Positions 52,023 through 60,832 are shown, counted from the first letter of the stretch. The stretch: DNA of 64,000 bases from Yinghuangia soli (GCF_021502675.1 NZ_JAKFHA010000012.1:107381-171380); one strand, 5' to 3'. Program-made: numbers and translations. Notes: generated by a model not told the origin, from the sequence alone.

Positions 52023-53233
52023 CGACGTATTCGACGCACCGCCCGTCCCTGCCTCGGCTGTTCGGTGAATCCTTCGGCGAACGGCCCGACGAGGCCTACG
52101 CGCAGCTGCGCACGGCGGGCCCGGTGGCATGGGCGGAGATCGCCGACGGGGTGTACGCGCTGGTGGTGACGAGCCATGCCGCCGCCCGCGAGCTCCTGGC
52201 CGACCCGGAGTACACACGCGACCCTGGTGCCTGGGAGGCGCTCGCCCACGGCACCGTGCCGCCGAGCCTCGCGTTCATGTACGGCGGCGGCCTGCACCAT
52301 GCCGACGGCACCGAGCACGCACGGCTGCGCCAGGCCGTCGACGACTGCCTGGCCAGTGTCGACCTGCATGAAGTGCGGCGCACTGTACGGAAGTTGGCGG
52401 GCGACATGGTGGACGTCTTCAGCCCCCGCGGACATGCCGATCTCATGGCGGAATACGCGGACCGCGTGGCGCTGCAAACCCTCACCACGCTGCTCGGCCT
52501 GCCACCCGAGACCGCCGAACGGATCGGGTTGCACGCCGGGGCGCTGGTGGCGGCCGCTCCCGACGCGGCCTCTGCGGCGGCCGAACTAGGGCAGCTGCTG
52601 AGGGATTTGGTCGCCGCGAAGCGCGCGCACCCGGGGGCCGATCTGGCGTCGTGGCTGCTGGCCCACCCGGCGCAGTTGAGCGACGGCGAAGCGGAACAGC
52701 AGCTCGCCGCGCTCGTGCTCCTCGGTGCAGGGCCGACCGCGGCGTGGATCGGGTCGACGCTGCACATTCTCCTGACCGATCCGGAGTACGCGGGCGAGCT
52801 CGTCGGCGGGGCGGTGACGATCCGGCAGGCGATGGACCGCACCCTGTCGCTGCGCTGCCCGGTGGCCAATTCGTCGGTGCACTACGCGCGGCAGCCGAAG
52901 TTCCTGTGCGGCGTGCATGTGCCGGCCGGGACACCGGTCTTCGTGAGCCACGCCGCCACCGCGCTCGACCCCATGCGGCCCCACCGCCACGAGACCCGCG
53001 ACCGCAGTCACCTCGCATGGTCGGCCGGCCCGCACCGGTGCCCGGCGCAGAGCCTCGCGGTCTCGATCGCCGAGACGGCGATCGAGACCGTGGTGGACGC
53101 GCTGTGGGACCTGTCCGCGCCGGTGCCGGCGATTTCCGGCAAGCCGGGGCCGTTTCAGCAGTGCCCGGTGCACGTCGGAGTCCTGTTCTCGCCGGGCAAC
53201 CACAGAATGGCGCCCCCGTCTGGCGTGGCGTGA
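52019..53233 (+). CDS. cvnE: conservon cytochrome P450, lacking ExxR (CYP157-like)
   Basis: 404 residues. Heme-binding segment AWSAGPHRCPAQSLA with Cys341 (Trp replaces the usual Phe). The I-helix is LVLLGAGPTAAWIGST, without the standard acid-Thr pair, and the K-helix region DRTLSLRCPV has no ExxR motif. P450s of family CYP157, typically in conservons, are known to lack ExxR, so this is consistent. The enzyme is co-translated with the GTPase (ATGA). It may have lost or altered oxygen chemistry; its role in the conservon is unknown. Confidence 0.9.
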   Translation: MTTYSTHRPSLPRLFGESFGERPDEAYAQLRTAGPVAWAEIADGVYALVVTSHAAARELLADPEYTRDPGAWEALAHGTVPPSLAFMYGGGLHHADGTEHARLRQAVDDCLASVDLHEVRRTVRKLAGDMVDVFSPRGHADLMAEYADRVALQTLTTLLGLPPETAERIGLHAGALVAAAPDAASAAAELGQLLRDLVAAKRAHPGADLASWLLAHPAQLSDGEAEQQLAALVLLGAGPTAAWIGSTLHILLTDPEYAGELVGGAVTIRQAMDRTLSLRCPVANSSVHYARQPKFLCGVHVPAGTPVFVSHAATALDPMRPHRHETRDRSHLAWSAGPHRCPAQSLAVSIAETAIETVVDALWDLSAPVPAISGKPGPFQQCPVHVGVLFSPGNHRMAPPSGVA

Positions 53234-53290
53234 AATCACTGCGGTAAGCACTGTTCATTCCGTTCGTGCACGACACAGGAGCAGCCGGCG

Positions 53291-55213
53291 ATGTTCTCCC
53301 TGCGCGACTTGAGCGCGATTCCCGAGTTCGGTATCGGCACCGGTGCCGGTGCCGAACGCGAGGTGCACTCGGCGGTCATCCTGTCCGGAAGCCAGTGGAT
53401 CGGGCCGAGCGTCGAGAAGGCGCTGGTGGTGTCGGACATCCCGAGTATCGGGGTCGTCGACCGACTGGTCCGCACCCTGGCCGCCGGGCGCGCCGCGGGC
53501 CTCGTGATCGCCGGTGCGCCGCACGAGGCGGCGCTCGGCGAGGCCCGTGAGGCCGCAGCACGGTACCGCTTCCCCGTTCTGACCTCGACGCGGCCGCTGT
53601 CCGCTTGGAAGTCCGGCCTCGCACAGTCGGTCATGGACCTGAGCGTCGCCCGGACCCGCCGACACGCGGCGCGGCTGGGCCGGCTCCTGGAGCAGTTGAG
53701 GGCACCATCGGACACGGTGGGCGGGATCAGCGGGCTGCTGGCCGACGAACTGGACGCGGAGGTCGTCGTCCGGGGTGACAACGGCATCATGGCCGCCTGC
53801 CCGGCCGCCGCACCGCTCACTCTGGCGTCCGTCATCCAGCGTCCCGACCGGCCGCACCAGACCACCCCTACGGGGTTGTTCGCACGAACGGTGCCGCTGT
53901 CGCAGCACGAGGTGCTGATCGTCGCGACGAAGGAGCCGCAGGGACGCGCCGACGCAGAGGTGGTCGACCACGCGGCCGCGGCGCTGTCCTACGCGCTGGC
54001 GCCGCGCTCGCGCGATGCGGGGGAGCACGTCGCCGCCGCGGTGCGGGGCATCCGGCTCTCCGCCTTCCAGATGCTGATGACCGGGCACGCCGTGCACGCG
54101 CGCCGGGTCATGGCGGGGTTGGCACCCGGTCTGCTGGACAGCGAGTCGGCGCGGGTGTTCATCGTCGACTGCGCCCGTGCGGACCGGGACACGGTCATGG
54201 CCGAGGTGGAACGCAGCCTCGGGGACCGTGCGCTGGCGGTGCGGTGTCCGGCGTACCACGAGCACGTCATCGTCGTCGCGCCGGAGCACGGCAGTCACGA
54301 CGGTCACGGCGGTCACGACGCCGAGCGTGAACTGCGCAGGTTGCGGGAGACGTTCAGCATCGCGAATGTCGCGGTAGGGGGCAGCCTGGCGCATCCGATC
54401 GAAGGCATCGGAAGCGCCTACGGGGAAGCCGCCGACGCCCTGGCACGGGCCTCGCACCACCCGGAGCGCACCGTCATCACGTCCTCGCGCACCCCGAGTC
54501 TGGTGGACGTGCTGCCGGCCGGGCCCTCGTACGCGTGGGCGAGCCGGTTCCTGCACCCGATCCTGAGCCTTCCCCGGCAAGGCGCACAGATCCTCGAAGC
54601 CACTGCCATGGCCCTGGAGTTCCGCACGTCCGCAGCGGCACGCATCATCGGCGTGCACCGCAACACCGTGGCGCGGCGCGTCACCCAGGTCTGCGGCGCG
54701 GTGGGCCTGGACCCGGAGCGCACGCTCGACCGGATCACCCTGTCGCTGGCGATCCAGATCGTCACCGCGCACCCGAGCGGGCCCGCCGACCTGCCGGAGG
54801 CCTCGTTGCACGACATCCTCACCCACCCCCGGGTCCGCACGTGGGCCGACAAGGCCATCCGCCCGCTCGCCGACGACCGGCGCGACCTCGTCCGCACCCT
54901 CCGCGCGTGGGTCGACGCCGAATTCAACGCGGGCGCCGCCGCCGCCGAACTCGGCGTCGCGACCAAGACCGTGCGCTCGCACATCCGTGCCGCCGAGGCC
55001 CTCCTGGAACGCGACCTCATCACGGGCATGCCCCAGGACGTCGCCGAAGACGCCGACGAACAGCGCCTCAGCGGGTTGCGCCCCCTCACCGTCGCCCTCT
55101 ACGCGACCACCTCACCGGGCGCCCGGCTCCCCGCACTCCTGCGGGACCCGACGGGCTTCCCAGCCGATCCCCCCGGCACCGGCCTGGCCGAACTCACCGA
55201 ACTGCGCCACTGA
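53291..55213 (+). CDS. PucR/CdaR-type regulator with two C-terminal HTH motifs
   Basis: 640 residues. N-terminal PucR-like domain (ALVVSDIPSIGVVDRLVRTL, then AAGLVIAGAPHEAALGEA), a middle GAF/GGDEF-like region including DGLDAEVVV-like strands, a His/Gly/Asp repeat (HGSHDGHGGHDAE) near residue 336, and two C-terminal HTH motifs: SAAARIIGVHRNTVARRVTQ and AAAAELGVATKTVRSHIR. ATG 53291, 57 bases after the P450 stop and on the same strand. It probably belongs functionally with the conservon and could be its transcriptional output. Confidence 0.85.
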   Translation: MFSLRDLSAIPEFGIGTGAGAEREVHSAVILSGSQWIGPSVEKALVVSDIPSIGVVDRLVRTLAAGRAAGLVIAGAPHEAALGEAREAAARYRFPVLTSTRPLSAWKSGLAQSVMDLSVARTRRHAARLGRLLEQLRAPSDTVGGISGLLADELDAEVVVRGDNGIMAACPAAAPLTLASVIQRPDRPHQTTPTGLFARTVPLSQHEVLIVATKEPQGRADAEVVDHAAAALSYALAPRSRDAGEHVAAAVRGIRLSAFQMLMTGHAVHARRVMAGLAPGLLDSESARVFIVDCARADRDTVMAEVERSLGDRALAVRCPAYHEHVIVVAPEHGSHDGHGGHDAERELRRLRETFSIANVAVGGSLAHPIEGIGSAYGEAADALARASHHPERTVITSSRTPSLVDVLPAGPSYAWASRFLHPILSLPRQGAQILEATAMALEFRTSAAARIIGVHRNTVARRVTQVCGAVGLDPERTLDRITLSLAIQIVTAHPSGPADLPEASLHDILTHPRVRTWADKAIRPLADDRRDLVRTLRAWVDAEFNAGAAAAELGVATKTVRSHIRAAEALLERDLITGMPQDVAEDADEQRLSGLRPLTVALYATTSPGARLPALLRDPTGFPADPPGTGLAELTELRH

Positions 55214-55371
55214 CCCGACCGCGGGCCCGGCACGCGTCCATGTTCGATCGCGCCCTGGCGCGGTCGGGCCCCTACTCGCAGTGGCGGCCCGCGTCGGATG
55301 GATAATGCGGGGCAAAAGACCGCGTATCTGTGCAAGCCACCGAGCGGGGTGGCGGACTACTGTCTTGCTGC

Positions 55372-56877
55372 GTGTCACACATACCAACGACGCCGCCGGG
55401 CCCGCCGCAGCCATCGAACTCGCCGCAGGAATACGGAAATCCGCACCGCTACCGCATGCCGCCGAGCGCGCCGCCCGGGCGCGCCCGCAAGCGGATCACC
55501 TCCGTCGCCGCGGTGGTGGTGCTGGTCGGCGGGGCGCTGGCCGCCTGCGGCGGCAAGCAGCCGGCGGCGCAGCCCTCGGACGTCGCCCCGAGCGCGTCCG
55601 CCGAGGCGTTCGACGCCCCGGCGAAGGAGCCCGGCCAAGCGCCGATCCCACCGGAATTGACCATGGCCTGGAACGCACCGCCGGTAACCCCGGGGGGGCC
55701 GACGGGCCGCACGCTCGCGGCGATCTGGCAGACGGACGCCAAGGTGTACATCGGGCGCGGTACCGGCGTGGACATTCTCGACGCCGCGACCGGCAAGGTC
55801 ACCGGAGCCGTTGCGCCACCGTCCCCCGGGCTCGGCGTGTGCGGGATGACCGAGGGGCTTACCAAGTCCGGTCTGGGCGCTGTCGCGTGGACGAGTGCGG
55901 ACAAGAACTGGGAGTGCACGACCGTATCCCTCGTCGACACCGCGCAGGGCGGCAAGACGTTGTGGAGCACGACCGTGGCCGGGACCCGCAAGGACGGTTC
56001 GCCGCTGAGCCGCGACACGCTGACGCTCGGCTTCGTCGGCGACAACCTGCTCACGGTGATGACGTCGAACACCGTCGTCGGCCTGCGCACCGCGGACAAC
56101 AGTGTCGCGTGGACGTGGAAAGTCCCGCCGACCACGAGTTACATCTCGAACGACGAGATCCGGACCTCTTCCGACCGGGTGCTGGTGCTCATGACGGAAG
56201 ACGTCGACGAGCGGGGCGCCGAGCCCCTCCGCCGCACCGCCGTGCTGGACGCGTCCGGTACCCAGCTCACGCCGCAGGCCGCGACGCTGAAGCTGAACCC
56301 GAAGGAACGCGTGCACCTGCTGTCGGCGTCGCCGTTGACCGCGATCGTCCGGCCGGACGTGCTCGACGACACGACGCCGCCGCGGATCCAGACGTTCGAC
56401 CGCAACGGTGTGCCGGGCAAGGACTTCCCGCTCTCCGGCAGCTTCGGGAACATCGAGGTCCTCACGGGCTCCCTGCTGGATGCGTTGCCGCGCTGGCCGC
56501 TGAAGGTGACTCCCACCACGGTCTACGGCCTCACCAAGCCCTCGGGGACCGGGATCCGACAGGCCCATGTGGTCGCGTTCGACATCGCCACCGGCGCCCC
56601 TAGGTGGAACCGGCAGGTTCCCAAGTCGTCGTCGCCGGTCATCCTGTCCGCCGACGACAACGCGGTGCACGTGCTCGACACCTCGACGCTCGGCGGCGCC
56701 ATGACGATCCAAGGATTTGCCGCGTCGGACGGCCGACCGGCGGACCGGCCGTCGACCATCCGGATCGACGACAATGTGCCCAAGTTCCTCGCAAGACTCT
56801 TCGACGTGTATCAGGGCCGCGTACTGATGGCGGACACGAGCAGCAGCCAGGCCAACGCGGTGCTGTTCCGGGGCTGA
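55372..56877 (+). CDS. PQQ/beta-propeller-like lipoprotein
   Basis: 501 residues from GTG 55372. TACTGT at 55358-55363 would place the transcription start on or near this codon, and no ribosome site precedes it, so a leaderless mRNA is likely; an ATG at 55330 lies before that promoter. Pro-rich cytoplasmic N-terminus (about 45 residues), hydrophobic segment, lipobox GGALAACGG. The rest is beta-rich with repeated VDILDAATGKV-, VVGLRTADNSVAW- and VVAFDIATGAPRW-type strands, as in PQQ-like propellers. Extracytoplasmic; ligand unknown. Confidence 0.75.
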   Translation: MSHIPTTPPGPPQPSNSPQEYGNPHRYRMPPSAPPGRARKRITSVAAVVVLVGGALAACGGKQPAAQPSDVAPSASAEAFDAPAKEPGQAPIPPELTMAWNAPPVTPGGPTGRTLAAIWQTDAKVYIGRGTGVDILDAATGKVTGAVAPPSPGLGVCGMTEGLTKSGLGAVAWTSADKNWECTTVSLVDTAQGGKTLWSTTVAGTRKDGSPLSRDTLTLGFVGDNLLTVMTSNTVVGLRTADNSVAWTWKVPPTTSYISNDEIRTSSDRVLVLMTEDVDERGAEPLRRTAVLDASGTQLTPQAATLKLNPKERVHLLSASPLTAIVRPDVLDDTTPPRIQTFDRNGVPGKDFPLSGSFGNIEVLTGSLLDALPRWPLKVTPTTVYGLTKPSGTGIRQAHVVAFDIATGAPRWNRQVPKSSSPVILSADDNAVHVLDTSTLGGAMTIQGFAASDGRPADRPSTIRIDDNVPKFLARLFDVYQGRVLMADTSSSQANAVLFRG

Positions 56878-56901
56878 GGGGGCTCCACGCATGTTCCCGT
56901 G

Positions 56902-56929
56902 GGCCGGCCTCACTGAGCTGAGGCCGGCC
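56902..56929 (+). terminator. terminator of the lipoprotein gene
   Basis: GGCCGGCCTCA (56902-56912), loop CTGAGC, TGAGGCCGGCC (56919-56929), 24 bases after the stop. Confidence 0.8.
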
Positions 56930-57008
56930 GGCCGGCCGGACTGCTGTGCCGTATCGGACCCTCGCTCGCGGGTCGGGACGCGTGCGCCGGATTGCCCCCC
57001 GAAATGCA

Positions 57009-57034
57009 AAAAGACCCTGCGGCCAGGGTCTTTT
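57009..57034. terminator. bidirectional terminator, probably of the former tRNA-Leu
   Basis: AAAAGACCCTG (57009-57019), loop CGGC, CAGGGTCTTTT (57024-57034), with A and T runs on the two sides, an intrinsic terminator in both directions. On the minus strand it directly follows a tRNA-Leu 3'-end fragment (57039-57050), as expected if it once ended tRNA-Leu transcription. Confidence 0.85.
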
Positions 57035-57038
57035 CTGG

Positions 57039-57050
57039 TGTCCGAGGGGG
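57039..57050 (-). other. tRNA-Leu 3'-end fragment (candidate att site)
   Basis: TGTCCGAGGGGG here is identical to the 3' end of the tRNA-Leu gene at 60581-60592. On the minus strand it reads CCCCCTCGGACA followed by CCA and the terminator. The intact tRNA gene lacks both an encoded CCA and a terminator next to it. This fits integration of an element into the tRNA 3' end, leaving this copy as the far attachment site. Confidence 0.55.
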
Positions 57051-57107
57051 ACACAACCACTACGCCCGCACCATGACCCAGCCGCAGCAGAACCTGGTGG
57101 TGCTGTC

Positions 57108-57353
57108 GTGACCAGGCCAGATACCGCCAGCACGACCTCAGCGAACCACGATCCCGTCCGTGCGGTCACGGCCCTGAAGGGTGCCGTCGTGGCACTGACG
57201 TTCCTGTTCGGTTTCGGGAACGTGTGGGCACTGGCCCTGCGTCTCGGTGTCTTCTCCTGGGTTGCCCCGCTCGTGGCGCCGGCCGTCGACCTGTCGATCC
57301 TCGGACTGCTGCTCGCCATCCGGCGCCTGGTGATCCAGGGGGCCGATAGCTGA
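57108..57353 (+). pseudogene. DUF2637-like membrane protein fragment (mobile-element type)
   Basis: 81 residues from GTG 57108. KGAVVALTFLFGFGNVWALA and SWVAPLVAPAVDLSILGLLL are two membrane helices like the start of DUF2637 proteins, which are common in actinomycete integrative elements. The long C-terminal half of that family is absent. Weak start context. Probably a truncated remnant of a transfer-associated gene. Confidence 0.5.
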
Positions 57354-57512
57354 GTCATTGCTCCGGCCCGACGGCTACTCGTCTTCTCCAGTCTGATGAC
57401 CGTCGAGCTCAAGGTCGGGGCCCACAGGTCGCGAGAGCTGGTGACCGAGGTGCGATCGCAAGGCTCCTCCGACGCGATGGGGACGGCTGATGGGAGCTCA
57501 CGGGGGCACGCC

Positions 57513-57692
57513 TCAAGCGGTTTGGAGCAACCGCGTACCTCGGCTCAGTTCCGTCCTGCGGCCGTGCGGCAAACAGTGGCTTGGACAGTTGATCCCGAGC
57601 CGGCGCGCGACCGCCGCGACCGCCTTGCCGGACGACTCCGGCAACGCGACCGCGTCCTTCTTGAACTCCCCCGGGTACTTGGGAGTCCCCAT
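57513..57692 (-). pseudogene. IS3-family transposase OrfA remnant
   Basis: 59-codon frame: MGTPKYPGEFKKDAVALPES then SGKAVAAVARRLGIN is the N-terminal helix-turn-helix of IS3-type OrfA. The frame then degenerates and stops after 59 residues, without the rest of OrfA or any OrfB. No terminal inverted repeats are evident. The residue of an old insertion within the tRNA-Leu scar. Confidence 0.7.
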
Positions 57693-57802
57693 GACCAGAC
57701 CCTCTCCACGGATCCGCAGATCCGCAGCTCAAGAGTCTTCACAAATCGGGGGGAAGCCCAGTGGCGCCCGGCGGTGTGGCCAATCCCGCCGGGCGCCCCG
57801 TG

Positions 57803-59986
57803 TCAGGTGCCGTAAGTGACCTTCACGTTGGCCACCTGGTGGCGGTCTGCCGTCGAGCCGGTGGCCGCGGTGAACGCCGGCAGGACGCGGTCGGGCAGGG
57901 TCACCTTGGCACGCACGACGACCGCGCCGTCGATCTTCACGGTCAGCGTGCCCGCTGCCACGATCACGTCGAAGTGGTGTGTCGTGCGGAGCTGCGGTAC
58001 GGCGGTCGTCGAGGCGGCGTACCGCATTGTGGTGCCTTCGGCGCCGGTCGCGATGCCGACCACGTTGCCCAGCTTGTTCGTGGAGTTGTCGAAGGTGTCC
58101 ACGATTACCGCGACCCCGGTCAGCCCGCTGTAGCCCAGGCCGCCGCCGATTTCGCCCACTCTCTTGCCGGACCCCGGGTCGAGCAGCGTGAAGGTGAGGC
58201 CGTCACCGCCGGCGCCGCCGCCGATGGTGGCGTCGAACGACGCCTGGAGCGCGGCGGAGGGCACCGCTTCGGTGTAGTAAGCCGATCCGGCGACGAAACG
58301 CTGGTCGACGGGGGTGAGTACGGCCGTGCCGGGGGCGACCGTCGCGGAGCCCTCGGCACGCCAGCGCGCGTCGCCGAGGTTCGGGAGCTGCCCACGCGGC
58401 TGCCCGGACTGCGCGGGTGCGGAGGTGCCCGGCGGCGGAACGGGAGGCGGGGCGGAGGTACCCGGGGCGGGGGCGGTCGTCGTGGAGGTGGTGCCCGGTG
58501 CCGGGGTGGTCGACGCCGGGGCGGACGGCGTTCCGGACGGCCCCGGCGATGAGGGCGTTGCCGGGGCGGACGGCGCCTGCGACGAGGGCGGGGGAACGGT
58601 GTCCGACGCCGAGGGGCTCGGCGATGCTCCGGACTCGGGGGGTCCGAAGACCAGGCCGTTGATGACGAACGTGGTGACGGACATACCGGGCAGGACAGCG
58701 TTGATGTGACCGTCCCGGACGTTCACCGAGCCGTTCTGCACAGGGCGGTTGATACTGCCGAGCACGCCCGCGCTCTGCCAGATGTCGGCCGACCCGCGCG
58801 CGACACCGTCCAGGTCCAGCCGGGCGTGCCCCTCTGGCCCGGTATTGACCACCACGATGTTCGCCTCGTTGGCGGAGGCGTAAACGAACACGTCCGGATT
58901 GTTGCTCGAGGCCTGGACGACGTCGCGGCCGAAGTGCCGGGGGCCGCCGGCCGCGTGTCCGGTGAACATCTCCATTCCGACGTGGCTCGCCTTGCGGGCG
59001 CCGCCCGGGCCGATGACACCCATGGCATTGTTCTTGTCCGCGTACAGGAATGCAGTGGCGCCCTGCGTCACGATATCGCCGAACGCGTTGGCCACCCAGA
59101 CGCTGGCGAAATGGGTGTTGTTCTGGGGTTCGTCGCCCCAGTTCATATTGAATTCACCGACTTGCAGTTCCACCGAGGGGTCGTCGCCGACCATCGCCCG
59201 GAGTTTGCGCAGTTGTTCGCGGTACCGGGTCGAGGACGCGACCGTCGCGCTTTCCCCGTTGCCGGCGCCGTAGGCGTGGTAGTCCACGAAACTGGCGCGC
59301 TCCTGCGGCAGCGCGTTCCGTACCGCGCCGTCGATGAAGGTACGCAGCAGGTTCTCGTCAAAGTACGCCGGTGCCGGGCCGCCGATGCGCAGGTCGGGGG
59401 TGACCCGCCGCATCTGCGCGGCGATCTGTCGGAAGGCCGCGGTGTACTGCGCGGCACTGAGGTCGGACTTGCTGTTCGCGTCCATCTCGTTGCCGATGAT
59501 GAACCGCTTCACCTGGTGGCCGTGTCGGTTCAAGTAGTCGAGAACAGCAAGAGCGTCACCCGGGTCGGTATTCACGATAACGGTCGGCTCGGCGCCGATC
59601 GATTCGATTGCGGTGAGCCACTCGTGTCCGGTGACGCCGGTGTCGCCGCCATCCGCCCCCGAGACGACCTCGCCGTTGCCGTTCGGCTTGAGGTGGATGC
59701 GGATGCCGCCGACCCCGAGGCTCCTGAGCGCCTCGATTTCCTCGGGGCTCTTGGCGACCGGACCGCCGTCCACACCGAACGTCGAGAAGGTCACGCCGAA
59801 GCGGTCGGCGGTCGATTTTCCGACGATCTTGGCGAAATCGACGGAAATAACGGTGTCCGGCGCCGCGTTGGCGGTGCCCTGGGATTGCACATAAACCGTG
59901 GCACCCATGCAGAGGGCGAGCGCGAAACCGGTGCCCAGCGCGACCTTGCGTTTGGCGGAAACGAAAACGGAGCCCCGAGTCTTCAC
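57803..59986 (-). CDS. secreted glycosidase-like barrel fused to a legume-lectin-like domain
   Basis: 727 residues. N-terminal signal peptide (VALGTGFALALCMGATVYV, cleavage near ANAA). Residues 45-460 form a clan-A type TIM barrel: FIIGNEMDANS supplies the acid/base Glu in a GNE motif, and ELQVGEFNMNW the likely nucleophile Glu. A Ser/Pro/Thr/Ala-rich linker of about 75 residues follows (residues 470-545), then a C-terminal beta-sandwich with DGLTFTLLDPGSG and GVAVIVDTFDNSTN, as in L-type lectins. No acidic or hydrophobic anchor, so secreted. The only intact gene between the tRNA-Leu scar ends; possibly cargo. Polysaccharide target unknown. Confidence 0.82.
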   Translation of the reverse strand: MKTRGSVFVSAKRKVALGTGFALALCMGATVYVQSQGTANAAPDTVISVDFAKIVGKSTADRFGVTFSTFGVDGGPVAKSPEEIEALRSLGVGGIRIHLKPNGNGEVVSGADGGDTGVTGHEWLTAIESIGAEPTVIVNTDPGDALAVLDYLNRHGHQVKRFIIGNEMDANSKSDLSAAQYTAAFRQIAAQMRRVTPDLRIGGPAPAYFDENLLRTFIDGAVRNALPQERASFVDYHAYGAGNGESATVASSTRYREQLRKLRAMVGDDPSVELQVGEFNMNWGDEPQNNTHFASVWVANAFGDIVTQGATAFLYADKNNAMGVIGPGGARKASHVGMEMFTGHAAGGPRHFGRDVVQASSNNPDVFVYASANEANIVVVNTGPEGHARLDLDGVARGSADIWQSAGVLGSINRPVQNGSVNVRDGHINAVLPGMSVTTFVINGLVFGPPESGASPSPSASDTVPPPSSQAPSAPATPSSPGPSGTPSAPASTTPAPGTTSTTTAPAPGTSAPPPVPPPGTSAPAQSGQPRGQLPNLGDARWRAEGSATVAPGTAVLTPVDQRFVAGSAYYTEAVPSAALQASFDATIGGGAGGDGLTFTLLDPGSGKRVGEIGGGLGYSGLTGVAVIVDTFDNSTNKLGNVVGIATGAEGTTMRYAASTTAVPQLRTTHHFDVIVAAGTLTVKIDGAVVVRAKVTLPDRVLPAFTAATGSTADRHQVANVKVTYGT

Positions 59987-59992
59987 AACGGC

Positions 59993-60033
59993 CTGTCTCC
60001 AATTTCTCGGCTGTCGACGGGAATCGGAGACAG
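59993..60033. promoter_or_regulatory. inverted repeat upstream of the glycosidase-lectin gene
   Basis: CTGTCTCC (59993-60000) and GGAGACAG (60026-60033), perfect 8-base arms with a 25-base spacer, directly before the start codon. Candidate operator or a translation-blocking stem; the right arm includes a GGAG core on the plus strand only. Confidence 0.4.
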
Positions 60034-60103
60034 GGTGACACGGCGCCGGTCCGCGGAGCCGACCCGGAAAGAGCGGTGCGTAAATTGGACAGCACGCTGC
60101 GGT

Positions 60104-60142
60104 CGGCGACCGGCGACCGGCGACCGGCGACCGGCGACCGGC
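60104..60142. repeat. heptamer tandem repeat CGGCGAC
   Basis: Five perfect copies of CGGCGAC plus CGGC, between the glycosidase-lectin promoter and the recombinase remnant. Heptamers of this kind expand by slippage. Confidence 0.85.
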
Positions 60143-60190
60143 AACGCGGCCCTGCCCGGCACCGCGTCCCGTACATCACGGGACGCGAAG

Positions 60191-60580
60191 ATGCAGTTGC
60201 ATGCGGCGGCCGACGCCGAGATGTCCCAGGCCCGCTCGAAGGTCGCCGAATGCGACCGCAGGCTCACCGGCCACCAGGCCGTCCTCGACGCGGGCGGCGA
60301 CCCCGTCGCCGTTGCCGGATGGACCCGGCAGGTCACCGCCGAGCGCGCCACCGCGCAGACCGTCATCGACGCGTGGAAGCCCCGGCAGCGCTGGACGGAA
60401 CCCGAGCTGCGGGTATTCCTTGCGAGACTCGGGGATCTCGCCGCCGCCGTACGGAACGCCGACCGGGCGGGCAAGAAGGAGCTGTACAGGAAGCTCGGTG
60501 TGAAGCTTGCGTACGCAAAAAATCCCCACATCGTGACCGTCGAGATTGATCCCGACGCCCACGATATGGAGATCTCGTTG
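60191..60580 (+). pseudogene. large serine recombinase, C-terminal remnant
   Basis: The frame contains AECDRRLTGHQAVLDAGGDP, VAGWTRQVTAERATAQ, LARLGDLAAAVRNADRAGKK and YRKLGVKLAYAKN, which match the coiled-coil and end region of large serine recombinases. The catalytic domain, zinc ribbon and recombinase domain are absent. The reading frame continues into the tRNA-Leu gene before meeting a stop, so its own end is lost. It abuts the tRNA, as integrases at insertion sites do. Confidence 0.7.
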
Positions 60581-60664
60581 TGTCCGAGGGGGGACTTGAA
60601 CCCCCATGCCCTTGCGGGCACTAGCACCTCAAGCTAGCGCGTCTGCCTATTCCGCCACCCGGAC
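60581..60664 (-). tRNA. tRNA-Leu (anticodon GAG)
   Basis: 84 bases on the minus strand. Acceptor stem GTCCGGG pairs with CTCGGAC; D-arm GCGGAATAGGCAGACGC; anticodon stem CTAGC/GCTAG with loop TTGAGGT, giving GAG (reads CUC and CUU); long variable arm TGCCCGCAAGGGCA typical of tRNA-Leu; T-arm GGGGGTTCAAGTCCCCC. Discriminator A. CCA is not encoded. Immediately downstream is recombinase remnant, not a terminator; see the fragment at 57039-57050. Confidence 0.96.
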
Positions 60665-60832
60665 TGGGTGTGTGGCCCGTGACCCGGAGGTCGGGGCGAC
60701 GTCGAGAACCATATCAAAGATCGGCGGAAACGCGGATTCCGCGGGGGCGGGGCGCGGGGCCGGTGGGGGGAGTGGGGGTGGGTGCAGGATGGGGCTTTGG
60801 GAGTCGACCGCGTCTGACCTTACGGAGTTTCG

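Noticed and set aside
57360..57800. Intact insertion sequence
   Set aside because: Only a short OrfA N-terminus is left; no OrfB, inverted repeats or target duplication visible.
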